Shown: positions 40,807-51,594 of the stretch, piece after piece | Position numbering within the stretch: the stretch's first letter is position 1 | Layout: each line of letters opens with the position of its first letter | NCBI RefSeq assembly: GCF_024529975.1 | Contig: NZ_AP024898.1 | Coordinates: forward strand, 930,001-994,000 | Length of the DNA: 64,000 nucleotides | Reading direction: 5' to 3' | Source of the DNA: Vibrio quintilis | GTDB lineage: Bacteria; Pseudomonadota; Gammaproteobacteria; Enterobacterales; Vibrionaceae | Notes under the pieces: model-generated | Seen by the model: only the letters and a program-made list of their open reading frames with translations | Databases searched by the model: none | What the model was told of the DNA's origin: nothing | Translations under genes and position numbers: made by a program

Positions 40807-41442
40807 ATGTCTACAAATGCCCCTCATTTTCCTCGCCCGCCAATCAGTCTGATCGAGACCGATATTCCCCACTGGGGCGTCGATATTTATATCGGTGGCT
40901 CAACCGGAGCGGCCGATGCGCAGCTTCTGCGCGAACATAACATAACCACGGTAATCAACTGCGCGGTCAATCTCGATATCGATTTGGTCGAACAGCTCGA
41001 TGCACAACACACCCAACCGCTATGTGACTTTGGTGCCGGGCCCGTCCGTTACTACAAAATTGGTTTAATCGACGGACCCGGTAATCCGGAATCTATGGTA
41101 TTGGCTGGGTATCATTTAATGCGCTCCAGTCTGAGCCAGAAGATACCGGAAAAACCATCATACAAAGTTCGTGAGAAAGGCAACATTCTGGTCAACTGTC
41201 GCGGTGGCCGAAGCCGTTCTGTCACCATAGTCGCGGTGTTCCTGCACTTAGAATGGCCGGAGAAATACCCAACCCTCGACTCAGCTATCGCACATATTCG
41301 TGACAAGCGTCAATTACATCCGGATGAGTGGTTCGAAACACCAAAACCCATGCTAATAGAACTTGCACACCGCGCGATTAACATGGAAACTTTATTGCGA
41401 CAAGCCGGTTATGGTCAGGATATTTACGATAAGAACTTATGA
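40807..41442 (+). CDS. Dual-specificity-type cysteine phosphatase
   Basis: This 211-residue cytoplasmic protein carries the CX5R phosphate loop in LVNCRGGRSRSVTIV, with Asn in place of the common His before Cys. IYIGGSTGAADAQLLREHNI is the opening typical of DSP-fold enzymes. Cysteine phosphatases of this fold act on phosphoproteins, phosphoinositides or inositol phosphates; given the gene cluster a small phosphorylated polyol is plausible, but nothing in the sequence proves it. Its last four bases overlap the start of the LacI gene. Confidence 0.8.
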   Translation: MSTNAPHFPRPPISLIETDIPHWGVDIYIGGSTGAADAQLLREHNITTVINCAVNLDIDLVEQLDAQHTQPLCDFGAGPVRYYKIGLIDGPGNPESMVLAGYHLMRSSLSQKIPEKPSYKVREKGNILVNCRGGRSRSVTIVAVFLHLEWPEKYPTLDSAIAHIRDKRQLHPDEWFETPKPMLIELAHRAINMETLLRQAGYGQDIYDKNL

Positions 41443-42458
41443 GTAATATGAAACAAAAAATGGTTGCCAGTGCAGCAGAAGTGGCACGTTTAGCCGGCGT
41501 GTCACGTTCGGCTGTGTCACGCACGTTTACGCCGGGAGCCAGCGTCTCAGAGGAAACTCGCCAGCGCGTATTAGCCGCAGCCAATACCCTCAACTATCAC
41601 GTTAACCACCTTGCCCGAGGTCTGTCGAATGAACGCAGTCGCCCGGTCTGCCTGCTTGGTGCTAATCTCAATGCGCCCTATCAGGCGCGGCTGCTCGATG
41701 CTCTGACTCAAAAACTGCAACAGGCAGGACGAGCTGTGATGGTCATTAATACATCCGGTGTGGAAGCAGATGCCGATGCAGCTCTGCGTCAGACACTCAA
41801 TTATCGCGCATCAGCCACCATCGTCTTGTCCGGCACACCACAAGCCTCATTAGTGGAAACCTGCGTCAACAGCGGTCAACATGTCATTCTGGTCAACCGG
41901 GCCGGACAGTTTGAAGGCGCAGATCATATCTCACTGGATTATTCCAGCACCATGTATGACGCCCTGTACATGCTGAAACAGGCTGGCTGTCAGCGCCTTG
42001 CGGTGGTGTCCTCAACCATTCAGTCTCCCAGTTTGTTAGGCAGAGAAAAACTGTTTCTGACTGCAGCAGAAGAAGAAAACATCGAGTGTACGGTCTACCG
42101 CTCCGGCCCGACAAGCTATCAGACCGGCGTCGATACTGCGCGACAGATTTTGCCGTCACGCAAACGTCCCGATGGCGTATTCTGCGTCACTGACCTCATT
42201 GCCTGTGGTTTTATGGATGCGGCACGACAAGAGTTTAAATTACAAATTCCTGACGACCTGTGTGTGATTGGTTTCGATAACATCGAGCAAGCAGGCTGGC
42301 TGAGCTATCAGCTCACTACTTTTGGTCAGCCATTGGAAGATATGACCAATGCCATTGTGGAGCGACTGGAAAAAAATGACAGCAATAAACACACGGGTGA
42401 AAAACTTCTGTTTACTGCACCATTAATATGGCGTCAATCAGTACGGTTGGCTGACTAA
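41439..42458 (+). CDS. LacI family regulator of the phosphate-ester operon
   Basis: This 339-residue repressor has the N-terminal LacI helix-turn-helix (AAEVARLAGVSRSAVSRTFT, with hinge helix LNYHVNHLARGL) and a periplasmic-binding-like effector domain ending DLCVIGFDNIEQAGW. Its ATG overlaps the stop of the phosphatase gene, so it is cotranscribed. The perfect palindrome at 34071 in front of this operon is a candidate operator, which would make it self-controlled. The effector may be an inositol phosphate; that is inference. Confidence 0.88.
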   Translation: MSNMKQKMVASAAEVARLAGVSRSAVSRTFTPGASVSEETRQRVLAAANTLNYHVNHLARGLSNERSRPVCLLGANLNAPYQARLLDALTQKLQQAGRAVMVINTSGVEADADAALRQTLNYRASATIVLSGTPQASLVETCVNSGQHVILVNRAGQFEGADHISLDYSSTMYDALYMLKQAGCQRLAVVSSTIQSPSLLGREKLFLTAAEEENIECTVYRSGPTSYQTGVDTARQILPSRKRPDGVFCVTDLIACGFMDAARQEFKLQIPDDLCVIGFDNIEQAGWLSYQLTTFGQPLEDMTNAIVERLEKNDSNKHTGEKLLFTAPLIWRQSVRLAD

Positions 42459-42605
42459 CTGATTTTTATTCTCAAAAAATCAAAACATTAATTTAATAAA
42501 CAGATGTACAATAGATACCATTCCATTTATACAAGAAAAGCTATAATTTTACATTGTTCATTTAAATACGTATGGTGGTGTTTAACTATAACTAGGGTAA
42601 GAATG

Positions 42606-43052
42606 TTAAGTTCGAACCAAAGACATAGGTACAAACCTAATTCCATTAAATTCAGTTTCTTCTCCTAAAACCTTAAAACCATTATGTCGATAAAAGCCGA
42701 TAGCATTTATTGATGAACGTAAGTGAATTTCTTTAGCATCTGTTGCATTCAAAAGGAAAGTAAGTAACTGATGACCTAATCCCATTCCTTGAGCAGATTT
42801 ATCAACAAACAAATACATTAGATAATTACCATCACGCAGTGCAGCAAAGCCAAGTAATTTACCATTAGAAATCGCCTTAATAGTCACATATCTGTCATCA
42901 TCCAAAGCAGATGCTAAATCAGGTAACACATGTTTTTTATATTCTTTTTGCCCTTGTCCATTAAACAAAGGAAGAACATCAATATCAGATACCTTTGCAA
43001 CTAAACTCACAACAGCATCTACATCACTAGATCTGGCCACTTGAATTTCCAT
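42606..43052 (-). CDS. GNAT family N-acetyltransferase
   Basis: This 148-residue acyl-CoA-dependent transferase has the acetyl-CoA loop in YLFVDKSAQGMGLGHQLL (the Q/RxxGxG/A motif as QGMGLG) and a final strand pair IGFYRHNGFKVLGEE, both typical of GNAT enzymes. The substrate cannot be told. It stands alone between two blocks of different base composition. Confidence 0.85.
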   Translation of the reverse strand: MEIQVARSSDVDAVVSLVAKVSDIDVLPLFNGQGQKEYKKHVLPDLASALDDDRYVTIKAISNGKLLGFAALRDGNYLMYLFVDKSAQGMGLGHQLLTFLLNATDAKEIHLRSSINAIGFYRHNGFKVLGEETEFNGIRFVPMSLVRT

Positions 43053-43274
43053 AATTCCCCTTATTAAATTAATGATCTAAAAATAACGCAATAATTTTCA
43101 TTCCAATAAAGATTTAGCCAACTAACTCAATTTAGATGTTCTTCATAATTCTTTGATGAACAGACTTTCAACTTGATAACTTTCAATCATTCGATCACGT
43201 TCCATTACGCAGAGTTATAACTAATCAAATCAATATATTCAGATACCTCAGTAACCTCAGAATTATTAGTATAA

Positions 43275-45323
43275 CTAAACCTTAAACTGACGAATATTTT
43301 CAACTAGCTGAGAATTTATGTTTGCTATGTTATTCATATTTGTACATGTATCATTGGCATGCACTAGAAGTTGAGACGAATCATCTTTGATAGTAAGAAT
43401 TCGTTTTTCAATATCATTTGAAACAGCTGCTTGTTCTTCTGTAGCAGTAGCTATCATAGTCGACATTTCCATTATATTATCAAGTTCTTTTCGCATAACA
43501 GAAAAGGATTGTGCAGTTTTCACTACTAACGAAATACTGTCTTCACCTTCAGTCTTCAAGTATGACATTGTATCACTGGCTATATTCGCACCATCAATAA
43601 GTTCCGATATCTGAGTTTGAATTTGTGAAGTGGCATCTTGAGTTCGTTTAGCTAAATTTCTGACTTCATCAGCAACAACAGCAAATCCTCTGCCATATTC
43701 ACCCGCTCTTGCTGCTTCAATTGCTGCATTTAATGCCAAAAGATTTGTCTGTTCCGCTATACTTTCAATTACATCTAAAATAGAACTAATTTGTGAAGCC
43801 TCTGTATTCAACTCTAACACTGTATGCCCAGCTTTTCCCATATCAACTAATAACTTTTCTAATCGTTTTTTACAGCTATCCCACTCACTTTCAGAATCAA
43901 GAGAGACTTGATGCGCAACTTGAACACTAGCCGATGTTCTTTGTGCAATACCGGATACTTCTTCTACAGTAACACTCATTTCATGAATAGCGACAGAAAT
44001 ACTATCCGTTGATTGTAACTGTTGATTAGCTAAATCATTTGCTTGCTGCATTTTTTCAGCACATTCATTTACTAAAGAATTTGCTTGAAACATCTGTTTA
44101 TTAACGATCTTAATTATACTGCTAAAATTTTGTATCAAGTTATTAAATGCTTTCCCTAATATGCTCAGTTCATCATTTCCTTTTTCATTAATACGTAGTT
44201 TCATATCTTTTTTTACAGACAGTTCGTCAATAGTGTATACACATTCCCCCAAAGGAAGAGTAATGCTTCGCATAACAATAATTGAAAATAATATCAGCAA
44301 TATAAATATAGCCACGGTTATGCAAGCGATAAATCTCACTGACTTTTCGGCTTTATTTACTTCATAAGTTCTAACATCTATTAATCTATTCAGAATTAAA
44401 TCATTTAATTTCTCATATGTATTTAACATCTTTTTAGACAAAGCGGACCAATTACTTTTTTCTGATACTATCAAAGACTTCTTATCAATATCTGAATATG
44501 CATTAAATACCTCCCAGTAAACAGAAATAACTTTATTTAGTACTCCTGTATCTAACATAACTTTTTTATAATCGGCTAACACATCTTTCGGAGCTGACTT
44601 TACAAAGAGATTTCGATATTCATTTTCCAATGCTCGATAATGCATTAATTGCCCAAACCGATATCCATTCAAAATGTCTGACGAACTTTCTGTGATTTCC
44701 TGCCCCAATGTTTTACTGACATTTTGAGCTTCCAACAATAAATAATAGGAATTGGTCAAACCACTTAACACTGCATTTCTTCCGGCATATTTAACTATAT
44801 TTGAAATACTTCCCACCAAGTAATCTCTCAAACGACCAATATCAACTCCGGTCCAAATAGTATTACCATCAAATTGAGATTTAAACCTATCAGAATGATC
44901 CAACTTTTCATCTGCTACCCGACGAATCAATTTTAGCTGACTAATTTTGGTTTTTATATTTAATAAATTATTCCTATCAGTGAAAATTTCTTGTAACAGT
45001 TTATCAGAACTCTCCAGAAATAAGTTAAATTGCGCAATTGCACGATCTGTTTCTTTTCGGACATTTATCATATCCAAATGTTCTAGATTCCCAGATTTAC
45101 TATATATATATTTCTTTGTAGCTACTTGTTCTTCAGATAAAGCAGAAACTAATGGTGAAATTTTTTGAACATATTCAATAGCAACAGATAAATTATGCAT
45201 AGTTTCTTTCGTATCAAAAGCATTCTTAAGCCAATGCGCTGAATAAAAACTTATTGATATGATTGGAACAAAAATAAGCAGTAAGATCCTGTGCTTAATT
45301 GAGATAAGTGATAAGCTGTTCAT
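43275..45323 (-). CDS. Methyl-accepting chemotaxis protein with NIT-like sensor
   Basis: This 682-residue chemoreceptor has membrane segments at about 12-30 and 330-355, and a large periplasmic part in which [18 protein letters not shown] and [16 protein letters not shown] resemble the NIT (nitrate/nitrite-sensing) all-helical domain. A HAMP domain follows, then the signalling hairpin with the invariant tip [23 protein letters not shown] (shown in part) and [12 protein letters not shown]. It is the last gene after the second manA, separated by a terminator. Its place in the mannan block hints at a role in finding plant or algal polymers. Confidence 0.9.
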   Translation of the reverse strand: MNSLSLISIKHRILLLIFVPIISISFYSAHWLKNAFDTKETMHNLSVAIEYVQKISPLVSALSEEQVATKKYIYSKSGNLEHLDMINVRKETDRAIAQFNLFLESSDKLLQEIFTDRNNLLNIKTKISQLKLIRRVADEKLDHSDRFKSQFDGNTIWTGVDIGRLRDYLVGSISNIVKYAGRNAVLSGLTNSYYLLLEAQNVSKTLGQEITESSSDILNGYRFGQLMHYRALENEYRNLFVKSAPKDVLADYKKVMLDTGVLNKVISVYWEVFNAYSDIDKKSLIVSEKSNWSALSKKMLNTYEKLNDLILNRLIDVRTYEVNKAEKSVRFIACITVAIFILLILFSIIVMRSITLPLGECVYTIDELSVKKDMKLRINEKGNDELSILGKAFNNLIQNFSSIIKIVNKQMFQANSLVNECAEKMQQANDLANQQLQSTDSISVAIHEMSVTVEEVSGIAQRTSASVQVAHQVSLDSESEWDSCKKRLEKLLVDMGKAGHTVLELNTEASQISSILDVIESIAEQTNLLALNAAIEAARAGEYGRGFAVVADEVRNLAKRTQDATSQIQTQISELIDGANIASDTMSYLKTEGEDSISLVVKTAQSFSVMRKELDNIMEMSTMIATATEEQAAVSNDIEKRILTIKDDSSQLLVHANDTCTNMNNIANINSQLVENIRQFKV

Positions 45324-45354
45324 AGTAAAGACTCCTAAATCACTTTAAAGAAAA

Positions 45355-45386
45355 GCAAAAGGCCGGGCATCAGTTTAATCCGGCCT
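45355..45386 (-). terminator. Rho-independent terminator after the second manA
   Basis: GGCCGG (45361-45366) pairs with CCGGCC (45380-45385); on the minus strand the stem is followed by TTTTGCTTTTC. It lies between the manA stop at 45417 and the chemoreceptor start at 45323. Confidence 0.75.
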
Positions 45387-45416
45387 AACATAAATTAAAT
45401 GTCACTATTTCTAGTA

Positions 45417-46604
45417 CTAGGCTATCGAAGCAGAAGCTCTATAAAGCAAAACATCCGACGTTGCATGAATAACATTCACTTCACCAGGACGTTGATAAAA
45501 CGCACTACCAGCATTTGAGTAGTGTTGCTGACTTCCAAGCATAAGTTCTCCACTCAGAACAAACCAAATACAGGCACCATTTTCATCAGGGGTCGTTAGT
45601 GTCTGACCTTTTTCTAAATGATACTCACGAAGTCTGAAATCGTCTGCCGGGACAATGTAGTCAATACCACCATCATTACTTGGTCGACCAGCAACAATCG
45701 TTGGTGTAATAGGTTCAAAATCAGTAATCAATAAAAGTTCTTTTATATCAATATGCTTAGAAGTAAGACCACAGCGTACTACATTATCCGAATTCGCCAT
45801 CAATTCAATATTCTGCCCTTCAAGGTAAGCATGTGGAATACCAGCATTTTGATAAACAACACCACCTTTAGGGACGTACATCAGATTCATAATAAAAATC
45901 ATGATTAGTCCCGCATCCAACGGCATTTTTTCTCTCTCAATTCTTTGGACTGCTCGCATAAACCAAAAAAGTGACTGAGATTTTGATATTTCATTCTGAA
46001 GATATGCAGAGCGATATTGTTCAATCACAGGAACCAACAAACTTTCCAGTTCACTGACAGGAAGTGAAAAAATTGCAGATACAAAATTTTTAATCCCCAG
46101 CTCTTGATACATAAGTACTAGTGGTTTCAATGTTTGATATTTATTTAATTCATACACACCTTTCGTAACGTTACGGAAACCGTGTAACAAATAAAAATCA
46201 GATAACGCTAACATAAGCTCTGGCTTATGATTGTTATCTTTATAACTACGACAACCAGGATCCACATTCATAACCATTTCACGCGCATATCCTTGTTTGG
46301 CTTGCATAATGGTTGGATGGACCTGTATAGACAGAGGTTCCCTTACATCCAATATTTTCAGCAGATATGGTAACCGACATCCAAATTTCTGTACCAATCG
46401 TTTACCAAGATGATATTCCGGTGATAACTCAATCCATTTAGTCAACAAAGAACCATCAACTAACGTTGATGATCCCGAATGATGATCTCCAAACCATAAT
46501 TCAGCAACAGGTCGGTCATTTTCTTCATTGCTGTCTAACAGAGTAGGTAAATAATGATATCCACCCCATTCGTAATTTTTTACAGCACCTTTAATTTCAA
46601 TCAT
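45417..46604 (-). CDS. manA: Mannose-6-phosphate isomerase, class I (second copy)
   Basis: This 395-residue paralogue of the isomerase at 23416 has VKNYEWGGYHYLP, AELWFGDHHSGSS, the metal-binding LSIQVHPTIMQAKQG, NHKPELMLAL and IPHAYLEGQNIELMANSDN (in part). In the phosphorolytic mannan pathway it would receive mannose-6-phosphate made by the phosphomannomutase at 52632. Both copies keep the metal residues, so both may work, one for PTS-derived and the other for mannan-derived mannose-6-phosphate. A near-perfect copy of the operator palindrome lies inside its coding sequence at 46163. Confidence 0.92.
   Translation of the reverse strand: MIEIKGAVKNYEWGGYHYLPTLLDSNEENDRPVAELWFGDHHSGSSTLVDGSLLTKWIELSPEYHLGKRLVQKFGCRLPYLLKILDVREPLSIQVHPTIMQAKQGYAREMVMNVDPGCRSYKDNNHKPELMLALSDFYLLHGFRNVTKGVYELNKYQTLKPLVLMYQELGIKNFVSAIFSLPVSELESLLVPVIEQYRSAYLQNEISKSQSLFWFMRAVQRIEREKMPLDAGLIMIFIMNLMYVPKGGVVYQNAGIPHAYLEGQNIELMANSDNVVRCGLTSKHIDIKELLLITDFEPITPTIVAGRPSNDGGIDYIVPADDFRLREYHLEKGQTLTTPDENGACIWFVLSGELMLGSQQHYSNAGSAFYQRPGEVNVIHATSDVLLYRASASIA
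46163..46176. promoter_or_regulatory. Operator-like palindrome inside the second manA
   Basis: TCGTAACGTTACGG has the full 12-base core CGTAACGTTACG of the proposed mannan operator, but within codons for FRNVT about 430 bases into the gene. It could act as a roadblock or distant loop site, or be chance. Confidence 0.4.
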
Positions 46605-46670
46605 TCTACTTTTCCCCTAACAAACCTACTCTTTTAGCTATATTGATAAACCTTATCATTACGACGGCAA

Positions 46671-48653
46671 CTAAGTTAAAAATTTGTCCAGTTCAGCTTG
46701 CTGCTGTCTGGATAAATTCAAAAGATAAACACTACGATCATTAACGTTTTCTAATGCTTTAGTACTTTCATCCAACCCCATAACAACCGATGTAACAGAT
46801 GAAGCAATGTGACTGCAGGATTGAAACTGTTCCATTGCAGAACGAGTAACAACTTCGGTTTCCTGAACCAATTCTGAAATGAGTTCATCTATCTGAATAA
46901 TCGCGACTTTCGTTTTTTCCAGATGTTGCGTATTGTTTTGCATCTGAACTGAGCACTGAGACATTCTCTGAACTGCAGCAAGGCTGGCTAAATTCAGGTT
47001 ATCTATGAGAGTCTGGATCTTATGGGTTGACTGAGTAGTCTGCTTAGCCAAGTTACTCACTTCATCAGAGACAACAGCAAACCCACGACCATATTCACCA
47101 GCTCTGGCAGCTTCAATAGCCGCATTCAGAGCCAATAAGTTAGTCTGGTTCGCTATACCCTCTATCACATCAATAATCTGACTAATGTCATTAGTCCTGT
47201 TTTCAACCTCAGCAATCGTATCTGAACTTTCAACAATCAGCTGATCCAACTGTTCATTACCAGATACTGTGTTTTCCACAGAACTCAACGTAGTTTCAAC
47301 AAGACTGCGAATATTCTGGGTATGCCCTACTGCTTTCTGAATAGCAAACTGAGTATCTTCACTAATCTTTTCTAATTGCTCCGCTGCCGCAGAAATAGAA
47401 TGCATAGATAATGTTTGCTCATTACCCGATACGCACACTGAATGAATTGCCTGAGAATTGCTTTCACTCTGATTGCGAATATCTGCATTATTGTTTTTAA
47501 CCTGATTTATCAAACCACGGTTGGTACTCATCACTTTATCAAGCTGTTGGGTCAGCAATACAAATTCGGAACTCCACCCTTTCGTTCGAACCATCTGTGC
47601 ATAATCACCATCTACCAAATTCTGTAACACCTTCAGTACATAGTTCATCGGTTTCTTGATTTTGTGTGTAAGAACTACTCCAGCAATAATAGCCACGCAA
47701 ACACACACAATCAGGGTCACCAACTGAATCAGCATAATTGTATGTAGCACATCACTCACATCAACCTGAAGCTTATGATTGTTATCATCAACAAATAAAA
47801 CCAATTTTTTCAGTTGATTAGAAAGCTGATTGTTATAATCAGTGTATTTTTGTTTTGATAGTTCCAATTCCTGAATTTCTTTCAGTAACCGATTTTGATT
47901 TGCACTGATACTGTCAGAAGAAAAAAGGTACTTTTTAAGCATCCCGTTTATATTCTGGTAATCAGGTTCATTATTGAGTGCCGGTAATTCATCTAATATG
48001 TAATCTTCGTCATCTTCTATTGATGATTTCAGCATCAATATTTGTTGTTGTATCTTCTGTACTTCCGCAAGTTCTTTCACAAATAGAACTCTATTTGTCA
48101 TAGCGATTGCGGAATTTCTCTTCTCTAGATACGCTTCGATGTCTTTTCGTAAAAATTCATCGACATTTCGGGTATTTCCCAAAACACGTTTGAGAGTGAT
48201 ATCAGCAGAAACCACAAGATTTTCCATTTCCTGACGTTCATGAATAACTTGCTGCTCCAGAATTAATACAGTTTTTTTGTATGAAACAATTCGCATTAAT
48301 GATGTATACAAGGAATTAAGCAATTTACTCAAAATCTTTTTATCAAGAATATTGAGCGACTCTGCTAGCTCGATACCTTCTTTTAACGAAGAAAATTTAC
48401 TCTCCAATAAGACAGCAGATGTATTGAGTTCTTTATCATCTTTCAGGGAGATAACTTCTGACAATTGAAGACCAACCAATTGATTTTTATATTGAATCTT
48501 ATTGGCGATATCATTAAGAGTCAGCGAACTCTGAATGAGTTGAGTCAGATTTTCTTTTGCAACGCCAGAACGATAAACTATATATGCGTTTGTAAATGAA
48601 AAAATGATTAGTACACTAACAAATGCAAGAATTATTTGGGTTACAACTTTCAT
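46671..48653 (-). CDS. Methyl-accepting chemotaxis protein
   Basis: This 660-residue chemoreceptor starts at ATG 48653 ([20 protein letters not shown]), which has GGGAGTG in front; an upstream Met has no such signal. Membrane segments lie at about 5-25 and 310-335, around a long helical periplasmic domain of four-helix-bundle type. HAMP and the signalling domain follow with the conserved tip [18 protein letters not shown] (in part). The gene sits directly after the LamB-type porin gene, so detection of mannooligosaccharides is an attractive but unproven role. Confidence 0.9.
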   Translation of the reverse strand: MKVVTQIILAFVSVLIIFSFTNAYIVYRSGVAKENLTQLIQSSLTLNDIANKIQYKNQLVGLQLSEVISLKDDKELNTSAVLLESKFSSLKEGIELAESLNILDKKILSKLLNSLYTSLMRIVSYKKTVLILEQQVIHERQEMENLVVSADITLKRVLGNTRNVDEFLRKDIEAYLEKRNSAIAMTNRVLFVKELAEVQKIQQQILMLKSSIEDDEDYILDELPALNNEPDYQNINGMLKKYLFSSDSISANQNRLLKEIQELELSKQKYTDYNNQLSNQLKKLVLFVDDNNHKLQVDVSDVLHTIMLIQLVTLIVCVCVAIIAGVVLTHKIKKPMNYVLKVLQNLVDGDYAQMVRTKGWSSEFVLLTQQLDKVMSTNRGLINQVKNNNADIRNQSESNSQAIHSVCVSGNEQTLSMHSISAAAEQLEKISEDTQFAIQKAVGHTQNIRSLVETTLSSVENTVSGNEQLDQLIVESSDTIAEVENRTNDISQIIDVIEGIANQTNLLALNAAIEAARAGEYGRGFAVVSDEVSNLAKQTTQSTHKIQTLIDNLNLASLAAVQRMSQCSVQMQNNTQHLEKTKVAIIQIDELISELVQETEVVTRSAMEQFQSCSHIASSVTSVVMGLDESTKALENVNDRSVYLLNLSRQQQAELDKFLT

Positions 48654-48672
48654 GACACTCCCTGCATTACAG

Positions 48673-48701
48673 GAAAAAAGGAGAGAGCGCGAACTCTCTC
48701 C
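48673..48701 (-). terminator. Rho-independent terminator after the LamB-type porin
   Basis: On the minus strand GGAGAGAG and CTCTCTCC (48694-48701 and 48680-48687) form a perfect 8-base stem followed by six T. It lies between the porin stop and the ribosome-binding site of the chemoreceptor, so downstream genes depend on read-through or another promoter. Confidence 0.88.
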
Positions 48702-48736
48702 AAATAAAGAAAAGTAGATGTAGATAAAAATATGAA

Positions 48737-50035
48737 CTAGAACCATACCTCAGCTTGAATACCAAAATTCAAAGCATCATTATCGCCATCACGTGTATAA
48801 CCACTGTCTATTTTCGAAGCTGCACCATCATCCCATTTAGCATACGTCACAAATGCTCTAATCTGAGGTCGAGCCCAGAAACCTGTTTCCAGCATTAACG
48901 TCGGAGCAATTGTCACTTTATAGAAACCACCATCAGCGCCATCAGCAATATCTTCATTTACATGCTCATAACCAAATTCATACTGCATCGCAAAGTTTTT
49001 TGTGATCTGGTTATGAGGACGAACACCAATAGAATAAATATCACGGTCAATACCCGTTGTACCTGTACTATAGGAATCCCATGGGTTGTAATCAGAGTCT
49101 TTTTGATAAAATGCAAATGTTGATAGTTCCCAAGAATCATTTAGATTAGCCACACCATCAAAAACAACTCTGGTCGACTTAGCATCTTTAACGTTAGCGT
49201 ATCCCCAACCATTTTTTCCTAAAGAGTCACCAGCAGCAAGCCCTTCTCCATACTGTACGGTTATGCGTGAATAGCCATTTGTAATGTTATAAAAATCATC
49301 GAAATTATACACACCGGTTAAACCAATACCATTAGTTGGTGCATTAGGACGCAACGCACTTTTTTCCATAGTATGAGCAACCAGTTGGAAGTCTAAGCCT
49401 GTATCGCCTAATTTTTTAAACCATACGTTTAGAGACAAATCTTCCGGGTAACCTTGAGTAGAGGTATCAGTAGGTGCTGCTTCATTTTCACCATCTGGAG
49501 TAAAGGCATAAACACCGACATCCATTTTTGCAAAGCCGACATCGATTTTATCCACACCACCACCAGTGCCATTATATTGAATGTATTCCCAGTCATATTG
49601 ATGGCTGGAGGTATTAGATGAGCTGTATCGTTTCCCTGCCCAAAAAACACTTTCTGGTGCAAATGCAAAACCACCCATCTCGACATATCCTTCCCGATAC
49701 TGTATTTCATGATCATCGCCATCAACACAGTTCCAGTCGGAAGTACAGTTAGTTTCATGAGTTAAGTTTGCACGAACTTTCGCCCATGTACCTTCTTCTG
49801 TTGTTAACTTAACTGTAGGCAATAATTCAATTTTTGTATTTTGTTCATTACCTAAACGAAATTTACCATAGCTAGTAAACAACCCAAGAGAATTGACCCG
49901 AGTGCCATCAGAATTGAGCAGCAGTCCGGATTTAAGGTAACCATGAGCTTCTGCTGTCGTATCAAGAGCGAGTGCAGGGGTAGATGTTACAAATAATCCC
50001 AGAATAATACCTTTTGTTAATTTATTTAATTTCAT
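48737..50035 (-). CDS. LamB-type carbohydrate porin
   Basis: This 432-residue outer-membrane sugar channel starts at ATG 50035 ([15 protein letters not shown]) with a signal peptide ending ALA. The mature start [18 protein letters not shown], the cysteine pair in [21 protein letters not shown] and the final aromatic (AEVWF) are those of maltoporin relatives. With the operator at 50145 and mannan genes around, it most likely admits mannooligosaccharides released by the GH5 enzymes. Confidence 0.87.
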   Translation of the reverse strand: MKLNKLTKGIILGLFVTSTPALALDTTAEAHGYLKSGLLLNSDGTRVNSLGLFTSYGKFRLGNEQNTKIELLPTVKLTTEEGTWAKVRANLTHETNCTSDWNCVDGDDHEIQYREGYVEMGGFAFAPESVFWAGKRYSSSNTSSHQYDWEYIQYNGTGGGVDKIDVGFAKMDVGVYAFTPDGENEAAPTDTSTQGYPEDLSLNVWFKKLGDTGLDFQLVAHTMEKSALRPNAPTNGIGLTGVYNFDDFYNITNGYSRITVQYGEGLAAGDSLGKNGWGYANVKDAKSTRVVFDGVANLNDSWELSTFAFYQKDSDYNPWDSYSTGTTGIDRDIYSIGVRPHNQITKNFAMQYEFGYEHVNEDIADGADGGFYKVTIAPTLMLETGFWARPQIRAFVTYAKWDDGAASKIDSGYTRDGDNDALNFGIQAEVWF

Positions 50036-50144
50036 AGTGCTTCTTCTTATCGTTACTGTAAATAGATTGAACATTAAAAATCACTCAAACCCCTTATTAA
50101 ATAAGGAATCATCATGATGAAAGGAACTATATCAAAACCAAAAA

Positions 50145-50158
50145 TGATAACGTTACGG
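50145..50158. promoter_or_regulatory. LacI-type operator before the LamB-type porin
   Basis: TGATAACGTTACGG keeps the AACGTT centre and right half of the mannan motif. It lies 110 bases upstream of the porin start, in the 272-base gap before the next gene. Confidence 0.65.
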
Positions 50159-50307
50159 TTTTGATCACTAATTAATCCGAATTATATGGAATTAACTCAT
50201 AATTGAGAGCAATGTTTTTTTTCAGCGAAAAAAGATATTAACCATATAATCCGGCATCACATTTCTATTATTCTTTTGCCAGCCAGATCACAATCTGGAA
50301 TTTATAA

Positions 50308-51480
50308 TTATAAAAACGCCTGATTTGATTCAATAAAATCAATACGTTGTTTTACACACTTGGCTGTTACAAGAGGATCTTCAGGTGTATTCACAACATA
50401 ATCAACCAATCGTTCAACGGTCGTCGTCAATACATGACAGCGAGTATCCGAAGATGCGTAATAGATAAATACATCCCCATTGTCTCGTGCAATCAGCCCG
50501 TTTGAAAAGACAACATTAGAAACATCACCGATTCTTTCGGCTCCCTCTGGCGCAAGAAAATAGCCTCCGGGACGATATATCACTTTAGTCGGATCGTCCA
50601 ATGACGTCATAAAGCTGTAAAGCACGTAACGTAAGCCTGCGGCAGTATTACGAACACCATGAGAAATATGAAGCCATCCTAGTGATGTTTTGATTGGGGC
50701 AGGCCCCTGCCCGTTTTTGGATTCTTTAATTGTGTGATAGGTTTTTGGATCAATAACACGTTCAACATCAATAACCGCATTCTCCATCGAATCAGTAAAA
50801 CCAATTCCGATGCCACCACCAGCTCCGGCTTCAATAAAACTATCCTGAGGACGGGTATATAATGCGTACTTCCCATCAATAAATTCAGGATGAAGCACCA
50901 CATTACGCTGTTGAGCTGAGCGGGTTTTCAAATCAGGTAAACGCTCCCAGGTCAAAAGATCTATAGTACGAACAATACCGCACTGAGCAACAGCGGATGA
51001 TTCATCACCTGGTTTGGCATCAGGATCTTTACGTTCAGTACAGAACAAGCCATAAATATAACCATCTTCATGCTTAACTAAACGCATGTCATAAATATTT
51101 GTATCAGGTTCATCGGTTTCAGGAATAACACATGGTTTATCCCAAAACTGAAAACCGTCTATTCCATTATCCGACTCTGCAACAGCAAAAAACGATTTAC
51201 GATCATAACCTTCAACACGAGCGACAAGATAAAATTTATTATTTAGCTCTATAGCACCAGGGTTTAAAACTGCATTAATCCCTAACCGCTCCATTAAAAA
51301 AGGGTTTGTTTCCGGATTCAAATCATAACGCCATGCAAGTGGGGCATGATGAGCTGTCAATACAGGTTTCTCATAACGATAAAAAATGCCATTTCCAGGT
51401 TTTACTTGTGTATTTTTATACTCTGTATTTATTCGAAACTCTGATTTTAAAGACAAAAGTCTTTCATTAAAATTTAGCAT
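50308..51480 (-). CDS. GH130 4-O-beta-D-mannosyl-D-glucose phosphorylase
   Basis: This cytoplasmic enzyme splits mannosyl-glucose with phosphate into mannose-1-phosphate and glucose. With the ATG at 51480 (AAAGGAC in front) the protein has 390 residues, the length of Bacteroides fragilis MGP, and its Asp131 in NIYDMRL falls at the family's catalytic position. [26 protein letters not shown] and [10 protein letters not shown] are GH130 subfamily 1 motifs. The partner 2-epimerase that makes its substrate is encoded at 56390. Confidence 0.9.
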   Translation of the reverse strand: MLNFNERLLSLKSEFRINTEYKNTQVKPGNGIFYRYEKPVLTAHHAPLAWRYDLNPETNPFLMERLGINAVLNPGAIELNNKFYLVARVEGYDRKSFFAVAESDNGIDGFQFWDKPCVIPETDEPDTNIYDMRLVKHEDGYIYGLFCTERKDPDAKPGDESSAVAQCGIVRTIDLLTWERLPDLKTRSAQQRNVVLHPEFIDGKYALYTRPQDSFIEAGAGGGIGIGFTDSMENAVIDVERVIDPKTYHTIKESKNGQGPAPIKTSLGWLHISHGVRNTAAGLRYVLYSFMTSLDDPTKVIYRPGGYFLAPEGAERIGDVSNVVFSNGLIARDNGDVFIYYASSDTRCHVLTTTVERLVDYVVNTPEDPLVTAKCVKQRIDFIESNQAFL

Positions 51481-51546
51481 ATTGTGTCCTTTAACAAGCA
51501 TCGTTCTCTCAATGCTTCAATATATTGTAAGAGCTTTAATTAACGT

Positions 51547-51560
51547 TCGTAACGATACGA
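51547..51560. promoter_or_regulatory. LacI-type operator before the mannosylglucose phosphorylase
   Basis: TCGTAACGATACGA matches the 14-base motif at 13 positions. A second weaker AACGTT copy overlaps just upstream at 51538-51551. The site lies 67 bases before the gene. Confidence 0.75.
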
Positions 51561-51594
51561 TTTATACCTATAAAGCTCTGACAAAAGACATTAT

